From assembly GCA_029863035.1 (NCBI GenBank), contig JAOTWH010000029.1, positions 1 to 16,104 of the forward strand: 16,104 nucleotides of DNA, read 5' to 3'. The stretch comes from Acidimicrobiia bacterium (lineage in GTDB: Bacteria > Actinomycetota > Acidimicrobiia > UBA5794 > JAOTWH01). The translations under genes were made by a program, and so were the position numbers. The notes below the pieces were generated by a model. That model saw nothing but the letters and a program-made list of their open reading frames with translations. It made no database searches and was not told where the DNA came from. Below, piece by piece: positions 7,945 through 14,425 of this stretch (positions within the stretch are counted from its first letter, which is position 1; each line of letters opens with the position of its first letter).

Positions 7945-8466
7945 GTGGCAGGAGGCAAGATCCACGACGAGAATCCATTCGTACTGCCGCCGGAGGAGCG
8001 AGAGCCGGTCCGCCGGCTGCGTGGCCGCTTGGTGGCTCCGGTCACGATCGTCACAGCCGGAGGCGCCGACCAACGGGCTGGGTTGACGGTGTCATCGCTC
8101 ATGGCCGCAGAGGGCGAGCCGTCCCACGTCTTCTTCCTGGTCGGCACCGACACCGAGTTCTACGACGCCATGGAGCGGACCGGGCGTTTCGTGGTGCATG
8201 TGTTGGGCGCCGATGATCGAGAGCTGGCAGATGTCTTCGCCGGCCTCAGGCCGAGCCCCGGCGGGCCTTTCGCCGGGTTGGACCTGGTGGACGGTGACTA
8301 CGGACCCGAGCTGGCTCGATTCGGGACCAAGGCCTACTGCGCCTTCGAGGGTGGAACGGCCGAGGCATATCACCTCTTGGCCAGGGGGGCCATCGAGCGC
8401 ATCGACGTGGACGATCTGACAGATCCGCTCAGCTATTTCCGGGGCGCTTACCGTCGCTTGGAATAG
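7945..8466 (+). CDS. Flavin reductase-like (FMN-binding split-barrel) domain protein
   Basis: This 173-aa protein has features of the flavin reductase/DIM6-NTAB family: an early strand VAPVTIVTAGGADQRAGLTVSSLMA (about 30-54) and a flavin-site region VFFLVGTDTEFYDAMERTGRFVVHVLG (about 62-88). Such proteins bind FMN or FAD; some reduce flavin for a partner monooxygenase, others are of unknown role. No partner oxygenase is visible. It begins with GTG two bases after the upstream stop and appears to be the last gene of the operon. No good Shine-Dalgarno is seen, so reinitiation after the PHP gene is likely. Its 3' end overlaps the convergent membrane-protein gene by 38 bases. Confidence 0.8.
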   Translation: MAGGKIHDENPFVLPPEEREPVRRLRGRLVAPVTIVTAGGADQRAGLTVSSLMAAEGEPSHVFFLVGTDTEFYDAMERTGRFVVHVLGADDRELADVFAGLRPSPGGPFAGLDLVDGDYGPELARFGTKAYCAFEGGTAEAYHLLARGAIERIDVDDLTDPLSYFRGAYRRLE

Positions 8467-8875
8467 CGGGTCGGGCAAAGCCGGCGGCAGTAGCTACCCC
8501 AACCGCGAACCAGGCAACGGCCGAGGCCGAGTTGGTTTGCACGATCCAGATGAGGCGTCGCACTAACCAGTCGGGCACCCAGTCGCTCACCCACAGCGGG
8601 AAGTAGATCCCCACCAGCAAAGGGATCGCACCAATGACAAGAGCATGCCTCCAGCGAAATGTCGCCGTCACCGGCCACATGGCAGCAGCACCCACGAGAG
8701 TCCCGGCCGCAGCCAGCAAGAGCATGGACAGCAACCACAGCCACAGGTTCTCGCGGAAACGGAAAGTTGAGCCCGCCAGTTGGGTGAAGCGCTGCAACGG
8801 AAAGCGCGATAGATAGACCAAGACGAATGCTGCGGCTACCAGTGGCAAGGTGATCGGAAGGCGTGGTACCCGCAC
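8429..8875 (-). CDS. Small four-helix membrane protein, function unknown
   Basis: This 148-aa protein is not one I can place in a named family. It has about four hydrophobic segments: residues about 8-24 (LPLVAAAFVLVYLS), 45-68 (LWLWLLSMLLLAAAGTLVGAA), 76-96 (HALVIGAIPLLVGIYFPLW) and 112-133 (IVQTNSASAVAWFAVGVATAA), separated by short, partly basic loops. It starts with GTG, 7 nt after a TAGGCT -10 box, in the 21-nt gap behind the large spermidine-synthase-like gene on the same strand. It can therefore be made from its own leaderless transcript as well as by read-through. Hydrophobic codon pattern and a well-placed promoter support it being real. Its end overlaps the flavin-reductase gene tail to tail. 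Confidence 0.7.
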   Translation of the reverse strand: MRVPRLPITLPLVAAAFVLVYLSRFPLQRFTQLAGSTFRFRENLWLWLLSMLLLAAAGTLVGAAAMWPVTATFRWRHALVIGAIPLLVGIYFPLWVSDWVPDWLVRRLIWIVQTNSASAVAWFAVGVATAAGFARPAIPSDGKRPGNS

Positions 8876-8889
8876 GGTGCCGAGCCTAT
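8873..8889 (-). repeat. Promoter/start repeat, copy A
   Basis: This 17-nt segment (plus strand CACGGTGCCGAGCCTAT) matches copy B at 11196-11212 at 16 of 17 positions in the same orientation, including a TAGGCT -10 box and a GTG codon at the same 7-nt spacing. Weaker identity continues a few bases past the -10 box (20 of 23). Confidence 0.75.
8883..8888 (-). promoter_or_regulatory. Leaderless -10 box (TAGGCT) for the small membrane protein
   Basis: Read on the minus strand, TAGGCT is followed by 7 nt (CGGCACC) and the GTG at 8875. The layout matches leaderless promoters. It lies within a longer segment that is repeated at 11196-11212. Confidence 0.5.
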
Positions 8890-8896
8890 GTGGTGC

Positions 8897-11104
8897 TCAC
8901 CAAAACCGAAGGACACTCACCAGGTTGGAATAGTCGTCTGTCCACAGGGGGGCGCCCGCAATATCGAGCTCGGTCCATGCAGACATCGTCTGCAGGTGAC
9001 CGAGCGTGGATCGGCTTGGCGATACCGCAACCCATCTCGATGGCGACTTACCGGTGGCGGCTTCCTCGGGTGTGGTGCTGTCTGAGATCGCAACAGCGGA
9101 CAATCCGAGCTCCTGCGCTTGGCGGCCGAGGAGGGGACGCAGCTCCACATGACGGTTCGACACGTGATAAGCCACGATCCCGTCGCCCGACAGATGGTCG
9201 GCATAGGCCGCCATGGCCTCAAGCGTGAGCAGGTGGATCGGAATGGCGTCGGACGTGAACGCATCGAGGACGATGAGATCGAAGGTCTCTGCTGATGCCT
9301 CCAGCAACAACCGACCATCCCCGAGCCTGATGTCGATATCGGCTTCAGAGTTCGACAGGTAAGTGAAGTAGCGAGGGTCAGAGGCAACCTCGGCGACGAT
9401 GGGGTCGATCTCCAGGAACACGAGCCTGTCACCCGACCGCCCATAGGCGGCGATACTGCCGGCGCCTAGCCCGACGATGGCGGCCGAGTGCGGCCGGCCG
9501 TCGACCCGCGACGAAAACAGATCATTGACAGGGCCGCTCCGGTGGTAGTAGGTAGTTGGTTCTCCCGCCCTGACAACGTCCAGCGACTGCGAGCCGTGGA
9601 GCGTCGAACCGCTGGAGAGCCGCCGAAACCCTTCTTGGTCTTCGACGCGGATGGTTCCGAAGAAGCTGCGATCGAAGAACACGGCATCAGTAAGAGAAGC
9701 CAGTGGCGCTGCCGCGAGTAGCAGTCCGATTGCAGCGACGAATTGCCATCTGCGTTCGGTAGCAACATATATGACGGCCCCTGCGGCGGCGGTCAACAGC
9801 GCGACAAGAGCGGAGTCGGATGGCGAGGCGATGGCAACTATCAGCACAACAACACCGACGATGGCGACAACCAGCGCCAGGCGGACCTTGGCCGTCCAGC
9901 GAAAAACCCAGAACTTCTTAGAAAGGACCGCCAGCGAAGCTGCCACGGCCAACGGGTACTCGAGGACCACCGGGAACACCTGTGGGGCCACCACTGCCGT
10001 CAACACGCCCCCGATGGCCCCACCCACCGAAACCAACATGTAGTACTCGGTTAGCCGACCGACATTGGGGCGCGAGTGTGCGAGCTCCCCGTGGCTGACC
10101 ATGGCCGCGGCGGCGAACACCCCAAGACTGAGGGTCAGGTCGAGCCACAACGGAACGCCCGCCACGAGCGCCACCGCCAGCGGAATCGCCAGCACCTTGA
10201 GACCCCTGCCGGCGAGGTCGCGTAGCCACTGCGGATTGGCACCGAATGCGACGATGAACGTGGCAAGGTAAATGGCCAGCGGGACGACCCACAGAAGGGG
10301 CACGGACGCTACGTCGATGGATAGGTGGTGGGTGACCGCGAGCAGTAACGCAGCCGGGACCGCGGCGAGAATGCCCCAGCGCAAGCGCTGGCTGGGCCTA
10401 TCACCGACCGGCGTCGGGGCGACATCGTGCAGGACCGACGGTGGTGCCGCCCCGTCCGCTCGTCGCAGGCGGATCGACGTCAGACCCGTGAGCGCCATCA
10501 GGCCGAGAAGGAGCACGAAGAGGAATCCCCAGACGCGCGACTGATCGTCGAGGGAGAAGGTGGGTTCCAGTATCAGCGGGTACGCCGCAAGCCCGATCAG
10601 GCTCCCGGCGTTGCTCGCTGCGTACAGGAAGTAGGGATCTCCCGCCTTTGGCTGCGTGGTGTGGGAGTACCACCTCTGCAGAACCGGGCTTGCTGTGGAG
10701 AGGGCGAAGAAGGGGAGTCCAACGGCGAGCACAAGCGCAGACAGCACCCACAGGATCGGCGCCGAGTTGTCTGGCGTCCAGGCGGCGGGTAGCGCTACCG
10801 GCAGGGTCAAGCCGGCAACCACGAAGAGGGCCAGCTGCGCCACCACCATCGTGCGTAGACGGAGCCTGGACGACCACAGATGGGCCCAGCCGTATCCGGC
10901 GACGAGTACCAGCTGAAAGAACACGAGCGTCGTGTTCCATACTGCGGGCACACCGCCCAGGAGCGGTAACAGCATCTTGGCGACCATCGGCTCGACCAGA
11001 AACAGCAACGCGGAGCCGAGGAAGATCGTCACCGCGAAGAGCACGGTGACGGAACGCCGCCACGCGACCGAGATCTCTTCTGGTGACGTGCTGGCTGGCC
11101 TCAT
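8897..11104 (-). CDS. Membrane-embedded spermidine-synthase-like protein (fused MFS-like/aminopropyltransferase-like)
   Basis: This 735-aa protein has about 12-14 hydrophobic helices over residues 15-480, starting VTVLFAVTIFLGSALLFLVE, then a soluble C-terminal domain (about 490-735) with the spermidine-synthase/methyltransferase Rossmann fold. Family landmarks are TYYHRSGPVNDLF, the nucleotide-binding loop VGLGAGSIAAYG (encoded about 9445-9480), FLEIDP, LGDGRLLL, LDAFTSDAIPIHLLT and the closing WTDDYSNLVSVL. Known soluble spermidine synthases have GGGDG and a DxxDP catalytic motif; here these are GLGAG and DAFTSD, so true polyamine synthesis is doubtful. Members of this fused family are widespread and mostly uncharacterised. 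The ATG at 11104 follows a possible 29-codon leader ORF by 4 nt. It is divergent from rimO and is followed 21 nt later by the small membrane protein gene. Confidence 0.88.
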   Translation of the reverse strand: MRPASTSPEEISVAWRRSVTVLFAVTIFLGSALLFLVEPMVAKMLLPLLGGVPAVWNTTLVFFQLVLVAGYGWAHLWSSRLRLRTMVVAQLALFVVAGLTLPVALPAAWTPDNSAPILWVLSALVLAVGLPFFALSTASPVLQRWYSHTTQPKAGDPYFLYAASNAGSLIGLAAYPLILEPTFSLDDQSRVWGFLFVLLLGLMALTGLTSIRLRRADGAAPPSVLHDVAPTPVGDRPSQRLRWGILAAVPAALLLAVTHHLSIDVASVPLLWVVPLAIYLATFIVAFGANPQWLRDLAGRGLKVLAIPLAVALVAGVPLWLDLTLSLGVFAAAAMVSHGELAHSRPNVGRLTEYYMLVSVGGAIGGVLTAVVAPQVFPVVLEYPLAVAASLAVLSKKFWVFRWTAKVRLALVVAIVGVVVLIVAIASPSDSALVALLTAAAGAVIYVATERRWQFVAAIGLLLAAAPLASLTDAVFFDRSFFGTIRVEDQEGFRRLSSGSTLHGSQSLDVVRAGEPTTYYHRSGPVNDLFSSRVDGRPHSAAIVGLGAGSIAAYGRSGDRLVFLEIDPIVAEVASDPRYFTYLSNSEADIDIRLGDGRLLLEASAETFDLIVLDAFTSDAIPIHLLTLEAMAAYADHLSGDGIVAYHVSNRHVELRPLLGRQAQELGLSAVAISDSTTPEEAATGKSPSRWVAVSPSRSTLGHLQTMSAWTELDIAGAPLWTDDYSNLVSVLRFW

Positions 11105-11108
11105 GGGC

Positions 11109-11198
11109 CTACTTCGGACACACGAGGCGATGTGTTAAGCGTGGCACAGTTGCTGGTGAGACCAACAGCACCGCGATGGGGAAGCGTTGCACGCTCAC
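11109..11198 (-). CDS. Putative leaderless 29-residue leader ORF upstream of the spermidine-synthase-like gene
   Basis: A GTG at 11198 lies 7 nt after a TAGGCT box, the same module that starts the small membrane protein gene. It opens a 29-codon frame (begins VSVQRFPIAVLLVSPATV) ending in TAG at 11109-11111, only 4 nt before the ATG of the large gene and in a different frame from it. If transcription starts at this promoter, ribosomes loading on the 5' GTG would translate this peptide and could reinitiate on the main gene. No homology is known to me; it may instead be untranslated leader. Confidence 0.35.
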   Translation of the reverse strand: MSVQRFPIAVLLVSPATVPRLTHRLVCPK

Positions 11199-11212
11199 AG
11201 TGCCGAGCCTAT
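11196..11212 (-). repeat. Promoter/start repeat, copy B
   Basis: This copy (plus strand CACAGTGCCGAGCCTAT) matches copy A at 8873-8889 except for one base between the -10 box and the GTG. It is in the same orientation, upstream of the spermidine-synthase-like gene. Confidence 0.75.
11206..11211 (-). promoter_or_regulatory. -10 box (TAGGCT) for the minus-strand membrane genes
   Basis: On the minus strand TAGGCT is followed by CGGCACT and GTG (11198). It is the only clear TANNNT box I see upstream of the ATG at 11104 and would give a transcript with about 95 nt before that ATG. Confidence 0.45.
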
Positions 11213-11233
11213 CTGGGGGAGGGTCGCCGCCCG

Positions 11234-11239
11234 TAGTAT
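11234..11239 (+). promoter_or_regulatory. Leaderless -10 box (TAGTAT) for rimO
   Basis: TAGTAT is followed by 7 nt (CACGTTC) and the ATG at 11247. The box lies downstream of the longer in-frame start at 11187, which argues against that start. It faces away from the minus-strand box at 11206-11211, with 22 bp between them. Confidence 0.6.
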
Positions 11240-11246
11240 CACGTTC

Positions 11247-12551
11247 ATGACTTCCCCCTCTGTATGGCTGACGACGCTCGGCTGTGCCAAGAACGAGGTC
11301 GACTCGGACAAGTTGACCTCGGTGCTCGACGAGGCGGGCTACCGCCGCGCTGACTCGCCGGAGTCTGCAGATGTCGTGATGGTCAACACCTGCGCCTTCA
11401 TCGAGGCGGCTCGCCAGGAATCGGTCGAAACCATTCTTTCGCTTGGGGAAGCCAAGGCAACCGACGCCAAGCTGGTGGTGCTTGGCTGCATGGCTCAGCG
11501 CTACGAAACGGAGCTGGTGGAGGCATTGCCCGAGGCCGATGCGGTCATAGGTCTCGACCGGTACGGGGAGTTGGTGGAACGCCTCGACTCCATGACCAAT
11601 TGGGCGCCGGTTCGGATGAGGACTTCCAAGATGGACATCCTTTATGAGGTCCGTCGCCCAACGCCCACCACTCCTTACGCCTACGTGAAGGTGGCCGAAG
11701 GGTGCGACAAGCCGTGCACGTTCTGTGCCATACCCCTTTTCCGCGGCAAACAGCGCTCCCGCCCGCCGGTGAACATCTACGAAGAAGTCAGTCAGTTAGG
11801 AGCCGACGGCATCGGCGAGGTGGTGCTGGTGGCCCAGGATCTCGCCGCGTACGGCAGAGACATCGATGCGCCGGGGGGAATCGTCGACCTACTGCGATTC
11901 CTCAGCGATGTGGACGGTCTGCGCACCATGCGCTTGCTCTACCTCTACCCGAAGGAGATCCGACCGCAGCTGATCGAGGAGATGACGTCGAATCCCAAGA
12001 TCGCTCCGTACTTCGACCTATCACTGCAGCACGCGGCAGGCGCTCTGTTGCGGGCCATGAAGCGCTCGGGCGACGGGGTTCGTCACCTCGACCTGATAGA
12101 CCAGATCCGTCTGGCCGACGCCGATGCCGCCCTTCGTTCGAGCTTCATAGTTGGGTTCCCCGGCGAGACAGAGGAAAACGTAGAAACGCTCGCAGATTTC
12201 TTGACGGCCGCTCAACTCGACTGGGCCGGGTTCTTCCCGTTCTCGCCGGAGGAAGGAACGCCCGCCGCCGATCTGGACGGCAGGGTTGACACCACCGAGG
12301 TTGCCGAGCGGATGCGACACCTGCAGTCGATCCAAGAGGACATCACGACCCAGCTCAACGCGGCCCAGGTGGGACGAAAGCTCGAGGTGCTGGTGGACAT
12401 GGTGGAAGACGGCACCCCGGTGGGTCGCAGCTATCGCCAGGCCCCGGAGATCGACGGCGTGATCCTGCTGGATAGAGGCGAACCAGGTGATTGGGTGCAG
12501 GCGGAAGTGGTTGCCGCTTACGAGACCGACCTCCAGGCCACCGTTATCTGA
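11247..12551 (+). CDS. rimO: Ribosomal protein S12 methylthiotransferase RimO
   Basis: This 434-aa radical-SAM enzyme adds a methylthio group to the conserved aspartate of ribosomal protein S12. The N-terminal UPF0004 domain holds the three auxiliary-cluster cysteines: Cys13 (LGCAKNEVDSDKL, RimO-specific rather than MiaB), Cys49 (VNTCAF) and Cys81 (LGCMAQRY). The radical-SAM cluster motif CDKPCTFC gives Cys153, Cys157 and Cys160. A C-terminal TRAM domain (about 370-434; GRKLEVLVDMVEDGTPVGRSY) binds S12. An in-frame ATG exists at 11187, but family alignment begins at MTSPSVWLTTLGCAKN, and a leaderless -10 box sits just before 11247. The stop overlaps the cinA start by one base. Confidence 0.96.
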   Translation: MTSPSVWLTTLGCAKNEVDSDKLTSVLDEAGYRRADSPESADVVMVNTCAFIEAARQESVETILSLGEAKATDAKLVVLGCMAQRYETELVEALPEADAVIGLDRYGELVERLDSMTNWAPVRMRTSKMDILYEVRRPTPTTPYAYVKVAEGCDKPCTFCAIPLFRGKQRSRPPVNIYEEVSQLGADGIGEVVLVAQDLAAYGRDIDAPGGIVDLLRFLSDVDGLRTMRLLYLYPKEIRPQLIEEMTSNPKIAPYFDLSLQHAAGALLRAMKRSGDGVRHLDLIDQIRLADADAALRSSFIVGFPGETEENVETLADFLTAAQLDWAGFFPFSPEEGTPAADLDGRVDTTEVAERMRHLQSIQEDITTQLNAAQVGRKLEVLVDMVEDGTPVGRSYRQAPEIDGVILLDRGEPGDWVQAEVVAAYETDLQATVI

Positions 12552-13819
12552 TGCAGGTCGAGGTGATCGCGATCGGCACCGAGCTGTTGCTTGGGCAGAT
12601 CGTCAACACCAATGCCGCTGAAATCGGCGCTCGCCTGGCCGAGGCTGGGCTCGACCACTTCCATCAGGTGGTGGTGGGGGACAACTTGGACCGGATGGCG
12701 GATGCCATCACAACTGCTCTGGCACGGGCAGACGCGGTGATCATCACCGGTGGGTTGGGGCCAACCCAGGACGACATGACTCGCCAGGCCATCTGCGCTG
12801 TCACGGGGCGGTCCATGGAATTCGACCAGGATCACGCAGACCACCTGGCCGCGTGGTTCGCCCGCAGAGGCCGAGAGCTACCCGAATCCAACCTTCGTCA
12901 AGCCGAGTACCCCAGTGGCGCCGAGTTGATCCCGAACGCCAAGGGCACGGCACCGGGCTTGCGATTGGAGATACAGGGCACCTGGCTGTTCGCTCTTCCT
13001 GGCGTGCCAGCCGAGTTGCATCCGATGCTGGATGACACCGTGATGCCGATGTTGGCGGAGTTGTCGGGGGGCAACCGGATCGTTGTGAGCCGGCTTTTGC
13101 GAACCTGGGGCGAGTCGGAGTCGGCCATCTCCGACGCGGTGGCCGACATCTACGAGTCGCTCGTCAACCCGACAATGGCGTTCCTGGCGTCGGGCGGCGA
13201 GATCAAGTTGCGCCTGACAGCAGCCGCCGAGACCAAATCGGATGCGATGAGCCTCATCGAGCCGGTGGAGAAGCAGCTACGGGACCGCCTGGGCGATCTT
13301 GTGTTCGCGGTCGACAGTGACACGGTGGAGACGATGGTGCTGGATGCCTGCGGTTCTCGCGGCTGGTCGCTGGCTACGGCCGAGTCGGCTACCGGAGGAA
13401 GAATCGCGGCACGGCTCACCGGTGTGGCCGGGGCCTCGAAGGTGTTCAGGGGAGGCATCGTTGCCTACAACAACGACGCCAAAGAGGATCTACTGGGAGT
13501 GAGCCACGAGATGCTCGTCGAGGTAGGAGCCGTTAGCCCTGAAACCGCTCTGGCGATGGCAGCGGGCGCTGCCGAGCGGTTGGGGGCCGACGTGGTGGTA
13601 GCGGTAACCGGCTCGGCCGGTCCCGAGCCACAGGAGCAAGATGTCGGCACGATGATCGTTGCGGTGCGCACCCCTGAGGCGAGCCGAGCTCGGGTTATCA
13701 AGATGCCGGGGGATCGAGAGCGTGTCCTCACCTACACCACGACCGCAGCCCTTCATCTGCTTCGTCTGGCGGTGACCGGAGCATGGTCGGAGCAGCGTTG
13801 GGTTCCGACGACTCAGTAG
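12551..13819 (+). CDS. cinA: CinA: COG1058 domain plus nicotinamide-nucleotide amidase (PncC) domain
   Basis: This 422-aa protein belongs to a two-domain family acting in pyridine-nucleotide salvage: the N-terminal domain (1-170) has the molybdopterin-binding-like/ADP-ribose pyrophosphatase fold, with IGTELLLGQIVNTNA and ITGGLGPTQDD (65-75), and the C-terminal PncC domain (about 260-415) deamidates nicotinamide mononucleotide. PncC motifs are AESATGG with catalytic Ser279 (AESCTGG in many homologues), GGIVAYNNDAK (301-311) and TGSAGPEPQ (353-361). In several bacteria cinA is linked to competence and recA; recA is not found here. The start is the ATG sharing one base with the rimO stop, giving the canonical N-terminus; a longer frame upstream lies inside rimO. 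Translation is probably coupled. Confidence 0.95.
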   Translation: MQVEVIAIGTELLLGQIVNTNAAEIGARLAEAGLDHFHQVVVGDNLDRMADAITTALARADAVIITGGLGPTQDDMTRQAICAVTGRSMEFDQDHADHLAAWFARRGRELPESNLRQAEYPSGAELIPNAKGTAPGLRLEIQGTWLFALPGVPAELHPMLDDTVMPMLAELSGGNRIVVSRLLRTWGESESAISDAVADIYESLVNPTMAFLASGGEIKLRLTAAAETKSDAMSLIEPVEKQLRDRLGDLVFAVDSDTVETMVLDACGSRGWSLATAESATGGRIAARLTGVAGASKVFRGGIVAYNNDAKEDLLGVSHEMLVEVGAVSPETALAMAAGAAERLGADVVVAVTGSAGPEPQEQDVGTMIVAVRTPEASRARVIKMPGDRERVLTYTTTAALHLLRLAVTGAWSEQRWVPTTQ

Positions 13820-14364
13820 GGAGACTCTTCGTCGCCGTGGCCTTGTCCGACGCGGTTCGCCACGGCCTGGCAGCTCATCTCAACGATGCCGTCGAAGGCT
13901 CTTTACCAGGCCGCCCCCTGCCTGCGGACAACTGGCATATCACTCTGCGCTTCCTCGGCGAGACAAGCCAACGAGAACTCGAGATGCTGTTGCACGGTTT
14001 GGCATCGGGTTTGTCGATTGCCCCCTTCGTGGTCGGCTTCGGAGCCTTGGGAGCATTTCCGAAACCAACGAAGGCCACCGTGCTGTGGCTGGGTGTGGCG
14101 CGGGGTGGCGACGAGCTGGCGACGTTGGCCTCGACCGCCGAAGATGCTGCGCTCCGCGCCGGTTTCACGCCAGAGGAGCGTCCCTTCCACCCCCACCTCA
14201 CCTTGAGCCGGATACGGCCGCAGCGCGATGTCACCGCAACTGTGGAGTCCGTCGGGCGGTTCCCGCTCACACAGATGGTCGATGAGGTGGCGGTGTATCG
14301 CAGTCATCTAGGAGGTGGTCCGGCTCGTTACGAGGTAGTGGACACAGTTGGCCTGGTCCCCTGA
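13783..14364 (+). CDS. thpR: RNA 2',3'-cyclic phosphodiesterase / 2'-5' RNA ligase family (ThpR/LigT)
   Basis: This 193-aa member of the 2H phosphoesterase family opens 2',3'-cyclic phosphates on RNA; bacterial members also ligate tRNA halves in vitro. Both signature motifs are present: WHITLRFLGE (His52, Thr54) and FHPHLTLSRIRP (His138, Thr140). The ATG overlaps the cinA end by 37 nt and leaves about 12 residues before the usual family start (RLFVAVAL). A TTG at 13798 has a GGAG (13789-13792) at 5-nt spacing and would give a more typical N-terminus, so the real start may be there. It is the last gene of the rimO-cinA-thpR unit. Confidence 0.9.
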   Translation: MVGAALGSDDSVGRLFVAVALSDAVRHGLAAHLNDAVEGSLPGRPLPADNWHITLRFLGETSQRELEMLLHGLASGLSIAPFVVGFGALGAFPKPTKATVLWLGVARGGDELATLASTAEDAALRAGFTPEERPFHPHLTLSRIRPQRDVTATVESVGRFPLTQMVDEVAVYRSHLGGGPARYEVVDTVGLVP

Positions 14365-14375
14365 GAATGGGAGGC

Positions 14376-14388
14376 CGGTTCTAAACCG
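14376..14388. repeat. Inverted repeat CGGTT-N3-AACCG upstream of the methyltransferase
   Basis: A perfect 5-bp inverted repeat with a 3-base centre lies 12 bases past the thpR stop and ends 22 bases before the candidate -10 box, so it borders or overlaps the -35 region. It could be a small operator or a weak hairpin. No T tract follows. Confidence 0.3.
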
Positions 14389-14410
14389 ACTGGCTTGCAG
14401 TGGTGGTGGG

Positions 14411-14416
14411 TATATT
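14411..14416 (+). promoter_or_regulatory. -10 box (TATATT) for the methyltransferase gene
   Basis: TATATT is the closest match to a consensus -10 in the window and is AT-rich against its GC-rich surroundings. It ends 9 nt before GTG at 14426. No convincing -35 hexamer is seen. Confidence 0.6.
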
Positions 14417-14425
14417 CGGCCAGCT

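Noticed and set aside
11187..11246. Upstream ATG for rimO
   Set aside because: The -10 box at 11234 lies downstream of it, and the RimO family begins at the ATG at 11247.
14375..14400. GGTTCTAAACC looks a little like a tRNA T-arm
   Set aside because: The loop is too short and no acceptor stem, anticodon arm or D-arm can be found around it.
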